The notes under the pieces: model-generated
What the model was told of the DNA's origin: nothing
Seen by the model: only the letters and a program-made list of their open reading frames with translations
Databases searched by the model: none
Position numbers and translations under genes: made by a program
DNA from: Streptomyces sp. AC550_RSS872
GTDB lineage: Bacteria; Actinomycetota; Actinomycetes; Streptomycetales; Streptomycetaceae
Direction of reading: 5' to 3'
Length of the DNA: 64,000 bases
Assembly: GCF_019049285.1 (NCBI RefSeq)
Contig: NZ_JAGMUL010000014.1
Location: 116,299-180,298 of the forward strand
In this document: one piece after another, positions 51,117-59,060 of the stretch
How the letters are laid out: every line of letters begins with the position of its first letter
Numbering within the stretch: position 1 is the stretch's first letter

Positions 51117-51609
51117 CGCTCACACCATCCGAACCGGCGGACACATAACCCCGCGCCTCACGAGGGCCACGATCCTAGCCATTCTTTTCATGGCCAGAAC
51201 AATGGCCAAAGCCAGGGTCACGGAACGTGAATCCCTTAGCTGACAGCATGGTTGACGTACAGTCACCCCAACAAGCGCTTCGGGCATATTCCAGCGCGAA
51301 GGAGTACCCCTGCGGCATACTGTGCGACGCTTGTCGTGGGGAGTCGAACAGGCGGGGGCAGAACGCCCTCCCGCCCTGCGAACAGCGGCGCGCACCGCCG
51401 GATCCGGAGCCGCCTCAAGGGCAACTCCGGGATGGCTCGTGCTCGGAACCACTCGCATCTCACACAAGGTACCGGAGCGGACGGCCGACTCCAGGCCGTG
51501 ACGAGTCACGCGTAGGACACAACCCGATATCAACGCTCCGTAGTTCCGGTATGCCACAATCCGCGACATCCACGCCGGGACCGTCGGCGACACCGCAGAC
51601 CAGAGGCCT
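51117..51609. other. 493-bp upstream region of the ATPase gene
   Basis: Contains a plus-strand TTGACG near 51251 and a CATACT near 51316 that could drive a short transcript. No convincing gene: the best frame (GTG 51322 to a TGA near 51501) has weak third-position G/C bias. No palindrome copy. Confidence 0.4.
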
Positions 51610-52491
51610 TCAGGCCGGATCGGCGAGAAGTTCGGCGGCGAGATTTTCCTCACTCTCCGTAGCAGGTCCCGCACGGTGCGTCCGTACCCACGCCCGCTTC
51701 AGATGCAGATGGACCTCGAACTCCCAGGTGAACCCCATGCCGCCGTGCACCTGAAGGCAGTCGCGGGCGCCGCGCACGGCGGCCTCGTCGGCGAGCAGTC
51801 GTGCGGTGTCGATGTCGGCCGGGTCGGCCGTGACGGCAGCCGCGTAGACGGCGGCACGGGCCGTCTCCGTCCGCACCAGCATCTCCGCGCACAGATGCTG
51901 CACGGCCTGGAAGGCCCCGATCGGTCGCCCGAACTGCTCACGCGTCCGGGCGTGTTGCACGGCCAGCTCGCACGCGCGTGTGGCGCTGCCCAACTGTTCG
52001 GCCGCGGTGAGGAGTACGGCTACGGGCGCCATGCCCATCCCCGCGGGAACCCGGTGCAGCGGCGTCAGCGGGTCGACCGACCGCAGCGGTACGGCACCCA
52101 CCGCGCCTCCGTCCCCCCGTACGACGTCGGCCTGCGCGAGCCACTCCACCAGCCCGTTGCCGACGGCCGTCACGACCGTCTCCCCGGTGGCCGCGCCGGG
52201 TACCGCTCCCGCCGCGAGGTGCGTGGCCACCAGAGGCCCGGGCAGCAGTGCCCGCCCGGCCTCCTCGAAGGCCAACACCGCCTCGGGCAGCCCGAGTCCG
52301 ACACCGCCCCCCGCCTCCGGCAGCCGTAGCGCGAAGAACCCGGCCGCACCGAGCTCCCGCCACAGGGCCCGGTCCAGGCGGCCCGGCTCCTCGACGGCGG
52401 CCCTGAGCGCATCCGGGCCGAAGCGCCGCGCCAGCATCTCCCGCACGCCATCGCGCAACGCCACCTGGTCCTCGGTCAGTTGGAATCGCAT
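51610..52491 (-). CDS. Acyl-CoA dehydrogenase, short beta-type (293 aa)
   Basis: Begins RFQLTEDQVALRDGVREMLARRFGPDALR and has LRLPEAGGGVGLGLPEAVLAFEE near residue 55. The C-terminal REQFGRPIGAFQAVQHLCAEML and CLQVHGGMGFTWEFEVHLHLKRAWV match FadE27/FadE29-type subunits. At 293 residues it lacks most of the central beta-barrel (FAD/substrate) domain of normal 380-residue enzymes, so it is surely the non-catalytic half of a heteromer. It starts 3 bp after the stop of the alpha-type gene (52495), so the two form an alpha-beta pair under site 12. Confidence 0.87.
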   Translation of the reverse strand: MRFQLTEDQVALRDGVREMLARRFGPDALRAAVEEPGRLDRALWRELGAAGFFALRLPEAGGGVGLGLPEAVLAFEEAGRALLPGPLVATHLAAGAVPGAATGETVVTAVGNGLVEWLAQADVVRGDGGAVGAVPLRSVDPLTPLHRVPAGMGMAPVAVLLTAAEQLGSATRACELAVQHARTREQFGRPIGAFQAVQHLCAEMLVRTETARAAVYAAAVTADPADIDTARLLADEAAVRGARDCLQVHGGMGFTWEFEVHLHLKRAWVRTHRAGPATESEENLAAELLADPA

Positions 52492-52494
52492 CCG

Positions 52495-53628
52495 TCACCG
52501 CCCCTTCGGCAGCCCGAGGATCCGCTCGGCCACGATGTTCCGCTGGATCTGCGAGGTGCCGGCGGCGATGGTGTACGACAGCGAGGACAGCCGGTCGAGC
52601 ACCCACGGCCGGTCGAGGTCCAGCGCCTGTGGTCCCAGGACGTCGGCTGCGGCGTCGTAGAGCTCCTGACGGGCGTGCGAATACCTCAGTTTGAAAACCG
52701 AACCCCCGACACCGGGCACCCCTCCGCTCAGTTCCGCCTCGCTCACGTTCCACTGCGTCAGTCGCCACAGCGCCTTGAACTGCGCATTCAGGCGTCCCAG
52801 CCGGCGTCGGAGCACGGGGTCGTCCCAGCGTCCGTTCTTGCGCGCCTCGACGGCGAGTTCGCGCAGCGCGCGCCGGCATGCGACGACCTCGCCCACGAAG
52901 GCCGTGCCGCGCTCGAAGGACAGGGTCACCATGGTCACGCGCCAGCCGTCGTTCTCGTCCCCGACCCGGTTGGCGACCGGCACCCGCACCTCGTCGAGGA
53001 ACACCTCGGCGAACTCGGTCGACCCGGCGAGGGTCTTCAGCGGCCGTACGGTGACGCCCGGTGCGTCCATGGGCATGGCCAGCCAGCTGATCCCGCGGTG
53101 TTTGGGCGCGTCGGGGTCGGTGCGGACCAACAGTTCGCACCAGTCGGCCACTTCGGCATGGGAGGTCCAGATCTTGGACCCGGTCACCACGTAGTCGTCG
53201 CCGTCCCTACGCGCGCGCGTGCGCAGGGCCGCGAGGTCGGATCCGGCGTCCGGTTCGCTGAAGCCCTGGCACCAGACCTGGTCCCCGCGCAGGATCGGCG
53301 GCAGCCAGCGCTCGCGCTGCTCGGCGGTGCCCTCGGCCGCGATGGTCGGCCCCGCGTGCAGCAGCCCGACGAAGCCCGCGCCCACATAGGGCGCGCCCGC
53401 CTTCTCGGTCTCCTCCAGGAAGATCAGGCGGGTGGTCGGTGAGGCGTCCCAGTGGACCTCCCCGTATCCGGCGTCGTAGAGCATCCGCTGCCAGCCGAGG
53501 TCGTAGGCGCGGCGTCCTGGCCAGTCGTCCGGGGACGGCTTCGGCGGGAGCGTGGGCAGCACCTGGCCCAGCCACGCGCGCAGCCGCGCCCGGAACTCCT
53601 CCTCTTCCGGTGTGTGGGCGAGGTCCAT
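52495..53628 (-). CDS. Acyl-CoA dehydrogenase, alpha-type (377 aa)
   Basis: Full-length dehydrogenase: MDLAHTPEEEEFRARLRAWLG, WCQGFSEPDAGSDLAALRTRA near residue 120, KIWTSHAEVADWC near 145, RVGDENDGWRVTMVTLSFERG near 215 and the C-terminal SYTIAAGTSQIQRNIVAERILGLPKGR. With the short beta-type gene immediately downstream it forms an alpha-2-beta-2 enzyme like FadE28-FadE29. ATG 53628 has GGAG about 8 nt upstream. ATG 53643, 2 bp after the palindrome, would be a leaderless alternative adding five residues. Confidence 0.86.
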   Translation of the reverse strand: MDLAHTPEEEEFRARLRAWLGQVLPTLPPKPSPDDWPGRRAYDLGWQRMLYDAGYGEVHWDASPTTRLIFLEETEKAGAPYVGAGFVGLLHAGPTIAAEGTAEQRERWLPPILRGDQVWCQGFSEPDAGSDLAALRTRARRDGDDYVVTGSKIWTSHAEVADWCELLVRTDPDAPKHRGISWLAMPMDAPGVTVRPLKTLAGSTEFAEVFLDEVRVPVANRVGDENDGWRVTMVTLSFERGTAFVGEVVACRRALRELAVEARKNGRWDDPVLRRRLGRLNAQFKALWRLTQWNVSEAELSGGVPGVGGSVFKLRYSHARQELYDAAADVLGPQALDLDRPWVLDRLSSLSYTIAAGTSQIQRNIVAERILGLPKGR

Positions 53629-53645
53629 GTGCGGCCACTCCATAT

Positions 53646-53660
53646 CTGACGCGCCGTCAT
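53646..53660. promoter_or_regulatory. Regulon palindrome, site 12 (CTGACGCGCCGTCAT)
   Basis: One mismatch, immediately upstream of the alpha-type dehydrogenase start, overlapping its core promoter (TATATG on the minus strand). Confidence 0.76.
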
Positions 53661-53735
53661 ATATCACTCTGCGGGAAGGCTAAGTCCCGCACCCCTGGAC
53701 CGACAAGGCGGCGAGCCCTACGCTCTGCCCACGAT

Positions 53736-53750
53736 CTGACGGACCGTCAG
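53736..53750. promoter_or_regulatory. Regulon palindrome, site 13 (CTGACGGACCGTCAG), perfect
   Basis: Exact consensus match, 29 bp upstream of the ATG region of the plus-strand acyl-CoA ligase (start 53780). Confidence 0.8.
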
Positions 53751-53779
53751 CCATTGTTCGGCCGATGCAGGGGGCTGTC

Positions 53780-55285
53780 ATGAACGACACCGCACACGCC
53801 CTGAGTTCCGCACGCACCCTCTGGGACCTGGTCGCCGGCCGCGCCGACCGCACCCCCGACCGCCCCGCTCTCCTCCAGGACGACCGCGCCCTGTCCTTCG
53901 GCGACCTACGCGCGCGTGCCGAGCGCGTGGCGGCGGGCCTGTACGACATGGGCGTACGCCCCGGCACGGTCGTCGCCTGGCAGCTGCCCACCCGCTTCGA
54001 GACGGCCCTGCTGTCCTTCGCGCTGGCCCGCCTGGGCGCCGTGCAGTCGCCGGTCATCCCGTTCTACCGGGACCGCGAAGTCGGGTTCGCGCTGCGGGAG
54101 TCGAAGGCGGAGTTCTTCGCGGTGCCGGGCGTGTGGCGGGGCTTCGACCACACCGGGATGGCGCGACGGCTGGGCGCGAAGGGGATCTTCGAGGCGTACG
54201 ACGCCCTGCCCGACGGCGATCCCTCGGTCCTGCCCCCACCGCCCGCCGAGGGCACCTCGGTGCGCTGGATCTACTGGACCTCGGGGACGACGTCCGACCC
54301 CAAGGGCGTGCTGCACACGGACCGCTCGCTGATCGCGGGCGGCTCCTGCCTGGCGCACGCTCTGCGTCCGACCGCCGAGGACATCGGGTCGATCGCCTTC
54401 CCGTACGCGCACATAGGCGGCCCGGACTACATGGTGATGGTGCTGCTGTACGGCTTCCCCGCGGTGATGTTCGAGCAGTTCGCGCTGCCGGAGGCGCTGG
54501 AGGGGTATCGCCGGCACGGTGTGACGATCGCAGGCGGGTCGACGGCGTTCTACTCGATGTTCCTGAACGAGCAGCGCAGGCAGCCGGACGGGGCGAAGGC
54601 GGTTCCCTCGCTGCGGCTGCTGGCCGGCGGCGGGGCGCCGAAGCCGCCGGAGCTGTATCACGCCGTGGTGCGCGAGATGGGGGTGCAGCTCACCCATGGA
54701 TACGGCATGACCGAGGTGCCGATGATCACGATGGGGGCGCCGGACGACACCGCGCAGAACCTGGCTACGACGGAGGGACGGCCGCCGCGGGAGATGGAGA
54801 TACGGATCGTCGAGGGAGAGGTCCGGCTGCGCGGGGAGGCGGTGTGCCAGGGCTATCTGGACCCGGCGCAGACGGCGGCGGCCTTCGACGAGGACGGGTT
54901 TCTGCGGACCGGCGACCTCGGGCACCTCACCGACAGCGGGCATCTGGTGCTCACCGGGCGCCTCAAGGACGTGATCATCCGCAAGGGCGAGAACATCTCG
55001 GCGAAGGAGATCGAGGATCTGCTGCACCGGCACCCCGGGGTGGGGGACGTGGCCGTGATCGGCCTGCCGGACGCCGAGCGCGGGGAACGGGTCTGCGCGG
55101 TCGTCGAGCAGCCGGAGGGCGCCGGGCCGCTGACGCTGGAGACGCTGACGGCGTATCTGCGCGGGGAAGGACTGTCCACGCACAAGCTGCCGGAGCAGCT
55201 GGAGGTGGTGGACGCCCTTCCGCGCAACGACACCCTGCGGAAGGTGCTGAAGTACAAGCTCAGGGAGCGCTTCTCGGAGGCGTAG
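53780..55285 (+). CDS. AMP-forming acyl-CoA ligase, cyclohexanecarboxylate-CoA ligase-like (501 aa)
   Basis: ANL ligase with YWTSGTTSDPKGVLHTD near residue 170 (P-loop), TQLTHGYGMTEVPM-like motif VQLTHGYGMTEVPMITMG near 310, DGFLRTGDLGHL near 370, and the terminal Lys in NDTLRKVLKYKLRERF. Activates a carboxylic acid to its CoA thioester. It differs clearly from the FadD3-like ligase at 15211, so the pathway has two entry or intermediate activation steps. ATG 53780 has AGGGGG 7 nt upstream. It is divergent from the acyl-CoA dehydrogenase pair and has its own perfect palindrome. Confidence 0.87.
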   Translation: MNDTAHALSSARTLWDLVAGRADRTPDRPALLQDDRALSFGDLRARAERVAAGLYDMGVRPGTVVAWQLPTRFETALLSFALARLGAVQSPVIPFYRDREVGFALRESKAEFFAVPGVWRGFDHTGMARRLGAKGIFEAYDALPDGDPSVLPPPPAEGTSVRWIYWTSGTTSDPKGVLHTDRSLIAGGSCLAHALRPTAEDIGSIAFPYAHIGGPDYMVMVLLYGFPAVMFEQFALPEALEGYRRHGVTIAGGSTAFYSMFLNEQRRQPDGAKAVPSLRLLAGGGAPKPPELYHAVVREMGVQLTHGYGMTEVPMITMGAPDDTAQNLATTEGRPPREMEIRIVEGEVRLRGEAVCQGYLDPAQTAAAFDEDGFLRTGDLGHLTDSGHLVLTGRLKDVIIRKGENISAKEIEDLLHRHPGVGDVAVIGLPDAERGERVCAVVEQPEGAGPLTLETLTAYLRGEGLSTHKLPEQLEVVDALPRNDTLRKVLKYKLRERFSEA

Positions 55286-55305
55286 GGGCCGTGGGGATCA
55301 CGCCG

Positions 55306-55361
55306 TGGGGATCACTCGGGGACGGTGAAGTGCCATGGGGATCACTCGGGGACGGTGAAGT
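55306..55361. repeat. 26-bp direct repeat, 30-bp period, at the EF-hand gene 3' end
   Basis: TGGGGATCACTCGGGGACGG followed by TGAAGT occurs at 55306-55331 and again at 55336-55361. The second copy contains the minus-strand stop codon of the EF-hand gene. Confidence 0.85.
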
Positions 55362-55854
55362 AGCGGGCGAACGCGGTGATGATCTCGTCCTCCGCCACCT
55401 TGCCGTTGCCGTCCGTGTCCAGCGTGGCGGCGGCCGCCCGGGCGACGTCCGGCTGGACGCCGAGGCAGCCGAGCACACGCACGGTGTCGGCCACCGTGGC
55501 GGCTCCGTCACCGTCGGAGTCGGCCAGGTCGAGGGCGGCGTGCAGGAAGGGGCGGGCGATCTCGGCGAACCGGTCCGGGTTGTCCCGCAGCCGCTTGACC
55601 GCGCCGTTGACGAACTCCTCGCGGGTGATGCGCTGGTCACCGTCCCGGTCCGCGATTCCGGCCATGCCCTGCCAGAACGCCTCTGCGCCGCCGTACAGCG
55701 CCTGGCCCTTGTCGGACCGGGCGGCGATGCCGAACTCCGCGAGCAGCGCCTTGGCCGCCGCGCTGAAGTCCTCCCGGTCGATATAGCCGTTGCCGTCCTG
55801 GTCGAAGGTGGCGAACCGGGCGGCGCTCCTGCGCTCGTACTCGCTGCTGACCAT
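55342..55854 (-). CDS. Calerythrin-like EF-hand calcium-binding protein (170 aa)
   Basis: Four EF-hand loops: DQDGNGYIDREDF near residue 18, DRDGDQRITREEF near 68, DSDGDGAATVADT near 112 (less canonical at position 9) and DTDGNGKVAEDEI near 145. Calcium-binding buffer or sensor protein of the calerythrin/sarcoplasmic type known in actinomycetes. No signal peptide, so cytoplasmic. It has no obvious link to its neighbours. Confidence 0.9.
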   Translation of the reverse strand: MVSSEYERRSAARFATFDQDGNGYIDREDFSAAAKALLAEFGIAARSDKGQALYGGAEAFWQGMAGIADRDGDQRITREEFVNGAVKRLRDNPDRFAEIARPFLHAALDLADSDGDGAATVADTVRVLGCLGVQPDVARAAAATLDTDGNGKVAEDEIITAFARYFTVPE

Positions 55855-56016
55855 GTCTTATCGGGCCGCCTTACGTCACGTGGAATGCGAGGCTCTCGGC
55901 CTCCCTCGGAGCGTACGACGCCGGGGGGCGTCCGGGCGCGGGAAAGCGGCGGTTGTACCAGGACCGGGGGAATTCCGGGACAACTGTGTGGCACTACCGA
56001 CGGTGATCGCGCCTGT

Positions 56017-56427
56017 TCAGGCGGACAGCGGACGGGCGTCGTCCGCGACCGCCGCCGTGACGTCCGGGTAGACCTCGAAGAGCCTGCGTACTCCCAGCGC
56101 CCCGAGGACGCGGTTGACGTGCGACCCGTCCGCCGCGCCCTGCGCCGGGAGTATCAGGCGCAGGCTGCCCTGGCAGGAGCGGATCAGCCGGCGGGCGGCG
56201 ATGAGCACGCCGACGCCGCTGGAGTCGCAGAACAGGACCTCGGACAGGTCGAGGACGAGGCTGTGGCGTCCCTCGGCCACCACGTCATGGATGTGCTGAC
56301 GCATCACCGGCGAGGTCACCAGATCCAGCTCGCCCGACACCTGGAGCACAGCCCAGTCGCCTCGCTCGCCGCCGGTCACTTTCAACGTCACCACCACGCC
56401 CCTCGCTCGCCGAACCGGAAGCGACAC
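56017..56427 (-). CDS. STAS-domain anti-sigma factor antagonist (136 aa)
   Basis: STAS fold with LQVSGELDLVTSPVMRQHI and LVLDLSEVLFCDSSGVGVLIAARRL near residues 60-80, where DSSGV carries the phosphorylatable serine. Releases a sigma factor by binding its anti-sigma kinase. GTG 56427 has AAGGA upstream; GTG 56391 with GAGGGG is equally plausible. From memory S. coelicolor has an anti-sigma antagonist gene beside the same sigma factor gene. Confidence 0.86.
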   Translation of the reverse strand: MSLPVRRARGVVVTLKVTGGERGDWAVLQVSGELDLVTSPVMRQHIHDVVAEGRHSLVLDLSEVLFCDSSGVGVLIAARRLIRSCQGSLRLILPAQGAADGSHVNRVLGALGVRRLFEVYPDVTAAVADDARPLSA

Positions 56428-56765
56428 CTACGCTTCCTTGCAGCGCGGCTGCCCAGCGGCTGTTCCCTGAAACACCCGCCAGAAAACGGTGACCGATCAG
56501 AAAAGGCTTGTTTCAATCGCATTCGATCCTGTTCGATCGAGTCTGATCAGATGGTGGCCGGGTAGCCGCCCGGATGCGGGCCGAGCCAGGTCCGTGAGTG
56601 ATCCGAGCGTGAGGCCCTCTACCACGAGAGCGAGGTGTGTCACCAGCCATGGCTCGACAAGGGGCGCACATTGCGACAAAGGGGCGTGCGCTGTCAGACG
56701 TGCCGACTACATTCGAGGGGACGGAGGACGCACGCTGGACAGGACGGACCGGTGAGGGGGGCCTT

Positions 56766-57353
56766 ATGGCGAAGAAGGACGCACCGCCCCGCTGGGACCG
56801 CAAGATGCAGCAGCGGCTCGCCCGCGGCGAGGCGGCCGCCCTCGGCGAGCTCTACGACCGCTTCGCCTCGCTCGTCCACGGCCTGGCCCACACCGTGCTG
56901 GGCGACGAGCGCGCCGCCGACCACATCACCCGCGACGTCTTCGCCCACGTCTGGGAGCACCCGGACAGCTACGACCCCAGGCAGGGCCCGCTGCGCACCT
57001 GGGTCGCCACGCTGACCCACCGCCTCGCCGTGCAGCGGCTGCGCGCCACCGAGACCGCCGCCCTCGCCCGGGCCGGCGGCCAGGGCTCCACCGAGGAACT
57101 GGAGCGCAAGGTACGGCACGCCTCGGTCGCCGCCCGCGCCGACTACATCGTGCAGTCCATGCCCGTCCCCCTGCGCGCCGCCCTGGAGCTGGCCTACTTC
57201 CAGCGCCGCGACTACCGCCAGACCGCCGCCGACCTCGGCGTCACCGAGGACGAGGCCCGCCGCCGCCTCCGCCTGGGCCTCCAACTGCTCTCCACCGCCC
57301 ATGACGCCGGAGCCGCCCCGGGGGCACCGCCGGGATACGGGGGCGCGGCGTGA
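56766..57353 (+). CDS. ECF-type RNA polymerase sigma factor (195 aa)
   Basis: Region 2 reads ALGELYDRFASLVHGLAHTVLGDERAADHITRDVFAHVWEHPD near residues 20-60 and is typical of sigma-70 region 2. Region 4 reads LRAALELAYFQRRDYRQTAADLGVTEDEARRRLRLGLQLL near residue 140. GGGGGG precedes ATG 56766. It overlaps the anti-sigma gene by GTGA, a standard arrangement for a sigma factor with its own anti-sigma. Confidence 0.88.
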   Translation: MAKKDAPPRWDRKMQQRLARGEAAALGELYDRFASLVHGLAHTVLGDERAADHITRDVFAHVWEHPDSYDPRQGPLRTWVATLTHRLAVQRLRATETAALARAGGQGSTEELERKVRHASVAARADYIVQSMPVPLRAALELAYFQRRDYRQTAADLGVTEDEARRRLRLGLQLLSTAHDAGAAPGAPPGYGGAA

Positions 57354-58807
57354 ACGAGGCGGAGTGGTTCCCGGGCAAGGACCCGGACGAGGGCCATGAA
57401 GAGAGCAAGGAGACCCACGAGACCAGGGAGGCCAAGGAGACCGGGGACAACGGGAAGAACGGGAAGAACGGGAAGAACGGGAAGAACGGGGAGAACGGCT
57501 TCGGGGACACCGCCCACGGAGCCGACGGCATGAGCTGCCGCGACGGCGACGACGGGCGCCCCGCCCCGGAGCCGACTCCGGACCAGCCGCCCCGCATACC
57601 GCTCCCCCGCGCCTCCGTCGAGGACACCGGACACCCGCTGCCCGCCCTGGCTGACCTCGGCGACCAGGCGCCGCGCCCGGCGGCACCTCTCGTCCTCGAA
57701 CACCGCGTCCTGAAGGCGCTTCTCGGCGCGTGGGCGCTGGCCGCCTGCTCACCGGAGGAGACGGCGGCCGTCGAGGAGCACCTCGGCGACTGCGGTTCCT
57801 GCGCGGACGAGGCGCGACGGCTGCGCGAGGCCGTCGGCCTGCTGCACCCCGCCGAGAGCCTCGACCTGGACCCCGCCCTGCGCGCCCGCGTCCTGGAGGG
57901 CTGCCTCAAGCGGCGCCCACCGCGCATTCCGGTGCCCGAGTGGGCGAGGCCGTACGACGCCGAGACGGCCCGCCTCGACGCCCTGCTCCAGGACTTCGGG
58001 GACGCCGAGTGGCACGCGCCCGTGCGGCTGCGGTGGTTCGAGAAGGACGAGCCGACCAGCCGTCGTACGACCGTCGCCGGGGTCATCGCGCATCTGCTGA
58101 CGGTCGACGGGCTGGTGGCCGTCGCGCTGGGCCTGGAGGACCCGATGGGCGACGTGGCCGCGGACCGGCCGACCCCGGCCGCGCGCACGGACGCGTACTG
58201 GCGTGCCTCGCACTTCCCGCCGACCCGCGCCGTCCGCGCGCCCTGGCGGGAGCAGACCCACGCCCTGGTCCGCACGGTGTCCTTCACGGGCGGCGGGGGC
58301 GGCACGGGCGGACTGGCCGTCCCGTACGGCGACTTCGAGCTGCCGCTGCGCGACGCGATGCTGGACCGCGCCTTCGAGTGCTGGGTGCACGCCGAGGACA
58401 TCGCCGAGGCGGTGGACTACCCGTACGAGCCGCCGTCCGGCAGCAACCTGCACCAGATGGTCGGCCTGGCGGCCCGCCTGCTGCCCACGGTGCTGTCGGC
58501 CCGCCGCCGCGCGGGGCTGGCGGCGCCGCCACCGGGTCGCCACCTCGTCCCTGCGGGAGAGCCCGGCCGTAGTCTCCGGCTGGAGATCGAGGGCTCGGGT
58601 GGCGGGGAGTGGCTGATCCCGCTGGACTCCCCGGCGGCGGTGGGCTCCGCCGAGCATGAGGTGGCCCATGTGGCGCTGGACGGCACGGAGTTCTGCCGAC
58701 TGGCCGCGGGCCATGTGTCTCCTGCGGAGGCTGCGGCGGGGCAGGTCGGTGACCGTACGGCGATCCGGGATGTGCTGTTGGCTGCGGCGAGCTTGAGCCG
58801 GATGTAG
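57350..58807 (+). CDS. Zinc-finger anti-sigma factor fused to a maleylpyruvate isomerase/DinB-like domain (485 aa)
   Basis: Anti-sigma zinc motif EEHLGDCGSCADEAR near residue 145 (His-x3-Cys-x2-Cys). After a linker, residues about 200-400 form a mycothiol-dependent DinB/MDMPI-like domain (VAGVIAHLLTVDG, ECWVHAEDIAEAVDYP), then a C-terminal about 80-residue domain. The N-terminal 60 residues are Glu/Lys-rich with four or five NGK repeats from a 9-bp tandem unit. No transmembrane helix is visible, so it is a soluble sensor that may read mycothiol redox state. Confidence 0.84.
   Translation: MNEAEWFPGKDPDEGHEESKETHETREAKETGDNGKNGKNGKNGKNGENGFGDTAHGADGMSCRDGDDGRPAPEPTPDQPPRIPLPRASVEDTGHPLPALADLGDQAPRPAAPLVLEHRVLKALLGAWALAACSPEETAAVEEHLGDCGSCADEARRLREAVGLLHPAESLDLDPALRARVLEGCLKRRPPRIPVPEWARPYDAETARLDALLQDFGDAEWHAPVRLRWFEKDEPTSRRTTVAGVIAHLLTVDGLVAVALGLEDPMGDVAADRPTPAARTDAYWRASHFPPTRAVRAPWREQTHALVRTVSFTGGGGGTGGLAVPYGDFELPLRDAMLDRAFECWVHAEDIAEAVDYPYEPPSGSNLHQMVGLAARLLPTVLSARRRAGLAAPPPGRHLVPAGEPGRSLRLEIEGSGGGEWLIPLDSPAAVGSAEHEVAHVALDGTEFCRLAAGHVSPAEAAAGQVGDRTAIRDVLLAAASLSRM
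57451..57495 (+). repeat. 9-bp tandem repeat encoding Gly-Lys-Asn units
   Basis: About four exact CGGGAAGAA units plus a diverged fifth, in frame inside the anti-sigma gene. Copy number is likely to vary. Confidence 0.8.
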
Positions 58808-58828
58808 GGGTGGGTTGGGGTTCATGGG

Positions 58829-58893
58829 CGGCTGCGGGTGCGAGGGGGCTGGTCGCGCCCACGCGGCGGAGCCGCAGATTGATGCAGCCCCGC
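58829..58893. repeat. Streptomyces intergenic repeat, copy 4
   Basis: GGCTGGTCGCGCCC, GCGGCGGAGCCGCA and CGCGCCCCTGG in the same order as copy 2 inside the acyl-CoA dehydrogenase gene. Confidence 0.8.
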
Positions 58894-58902
58894 GCCCCTG
58901 GA

Positions 58903-59060
58903 GGAGCTCGGGGGTTCTGGTTCGGGGGCGACTGCGGGTGGTTTGTGGTTGCTCGCGCCCCTGAAGGGACGTCCACTGCACGTACTTAAGGGGCGCGGGG
59001 AACTGCGCGACCAGCCAACGACTACCCGCAGCCGCCCTCGAACCAGAACCCCCGAGCTCC
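58903..59060. repeat. Long inverted repeat (copy 5) between anti-sigma and purU
   Basis: The outer arms GGAGCTCGGGGGTTCTGGTT (58903-58922) and AACCAGAACCCCCGAGCTCC (59041-59060) are perfect 20-bp complements. Inner arms continue with mismatches to the GCGCCCC/GGGGCGC core, about 160 bp in total. The right arm ends at the purU stop codon, so it is probably a bidirectional terminator or 3' stabiliser for the convergent genes. Confidence 0.85.

Noticed and set aside
51322..51501. Possible 59-residue gene starting GTG 51322
   Set aside because: Ribosome-binding site too far away and third-position G/C bias below that of neighbouring genes.
16838..53750. KstR or KstR2 regulon of cholesterol degradation
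   Set aside because: The palindrome does not resemble those operators as I remember them, and no ring-degrading genes or Mce transporter are in the window. Only the enzyme families are similar.
19864..59060. Repeat copies as a transposon
   Set aside because: No transposase and no clear terminal target duplications; treated as a short interspersed palindromic repeat.
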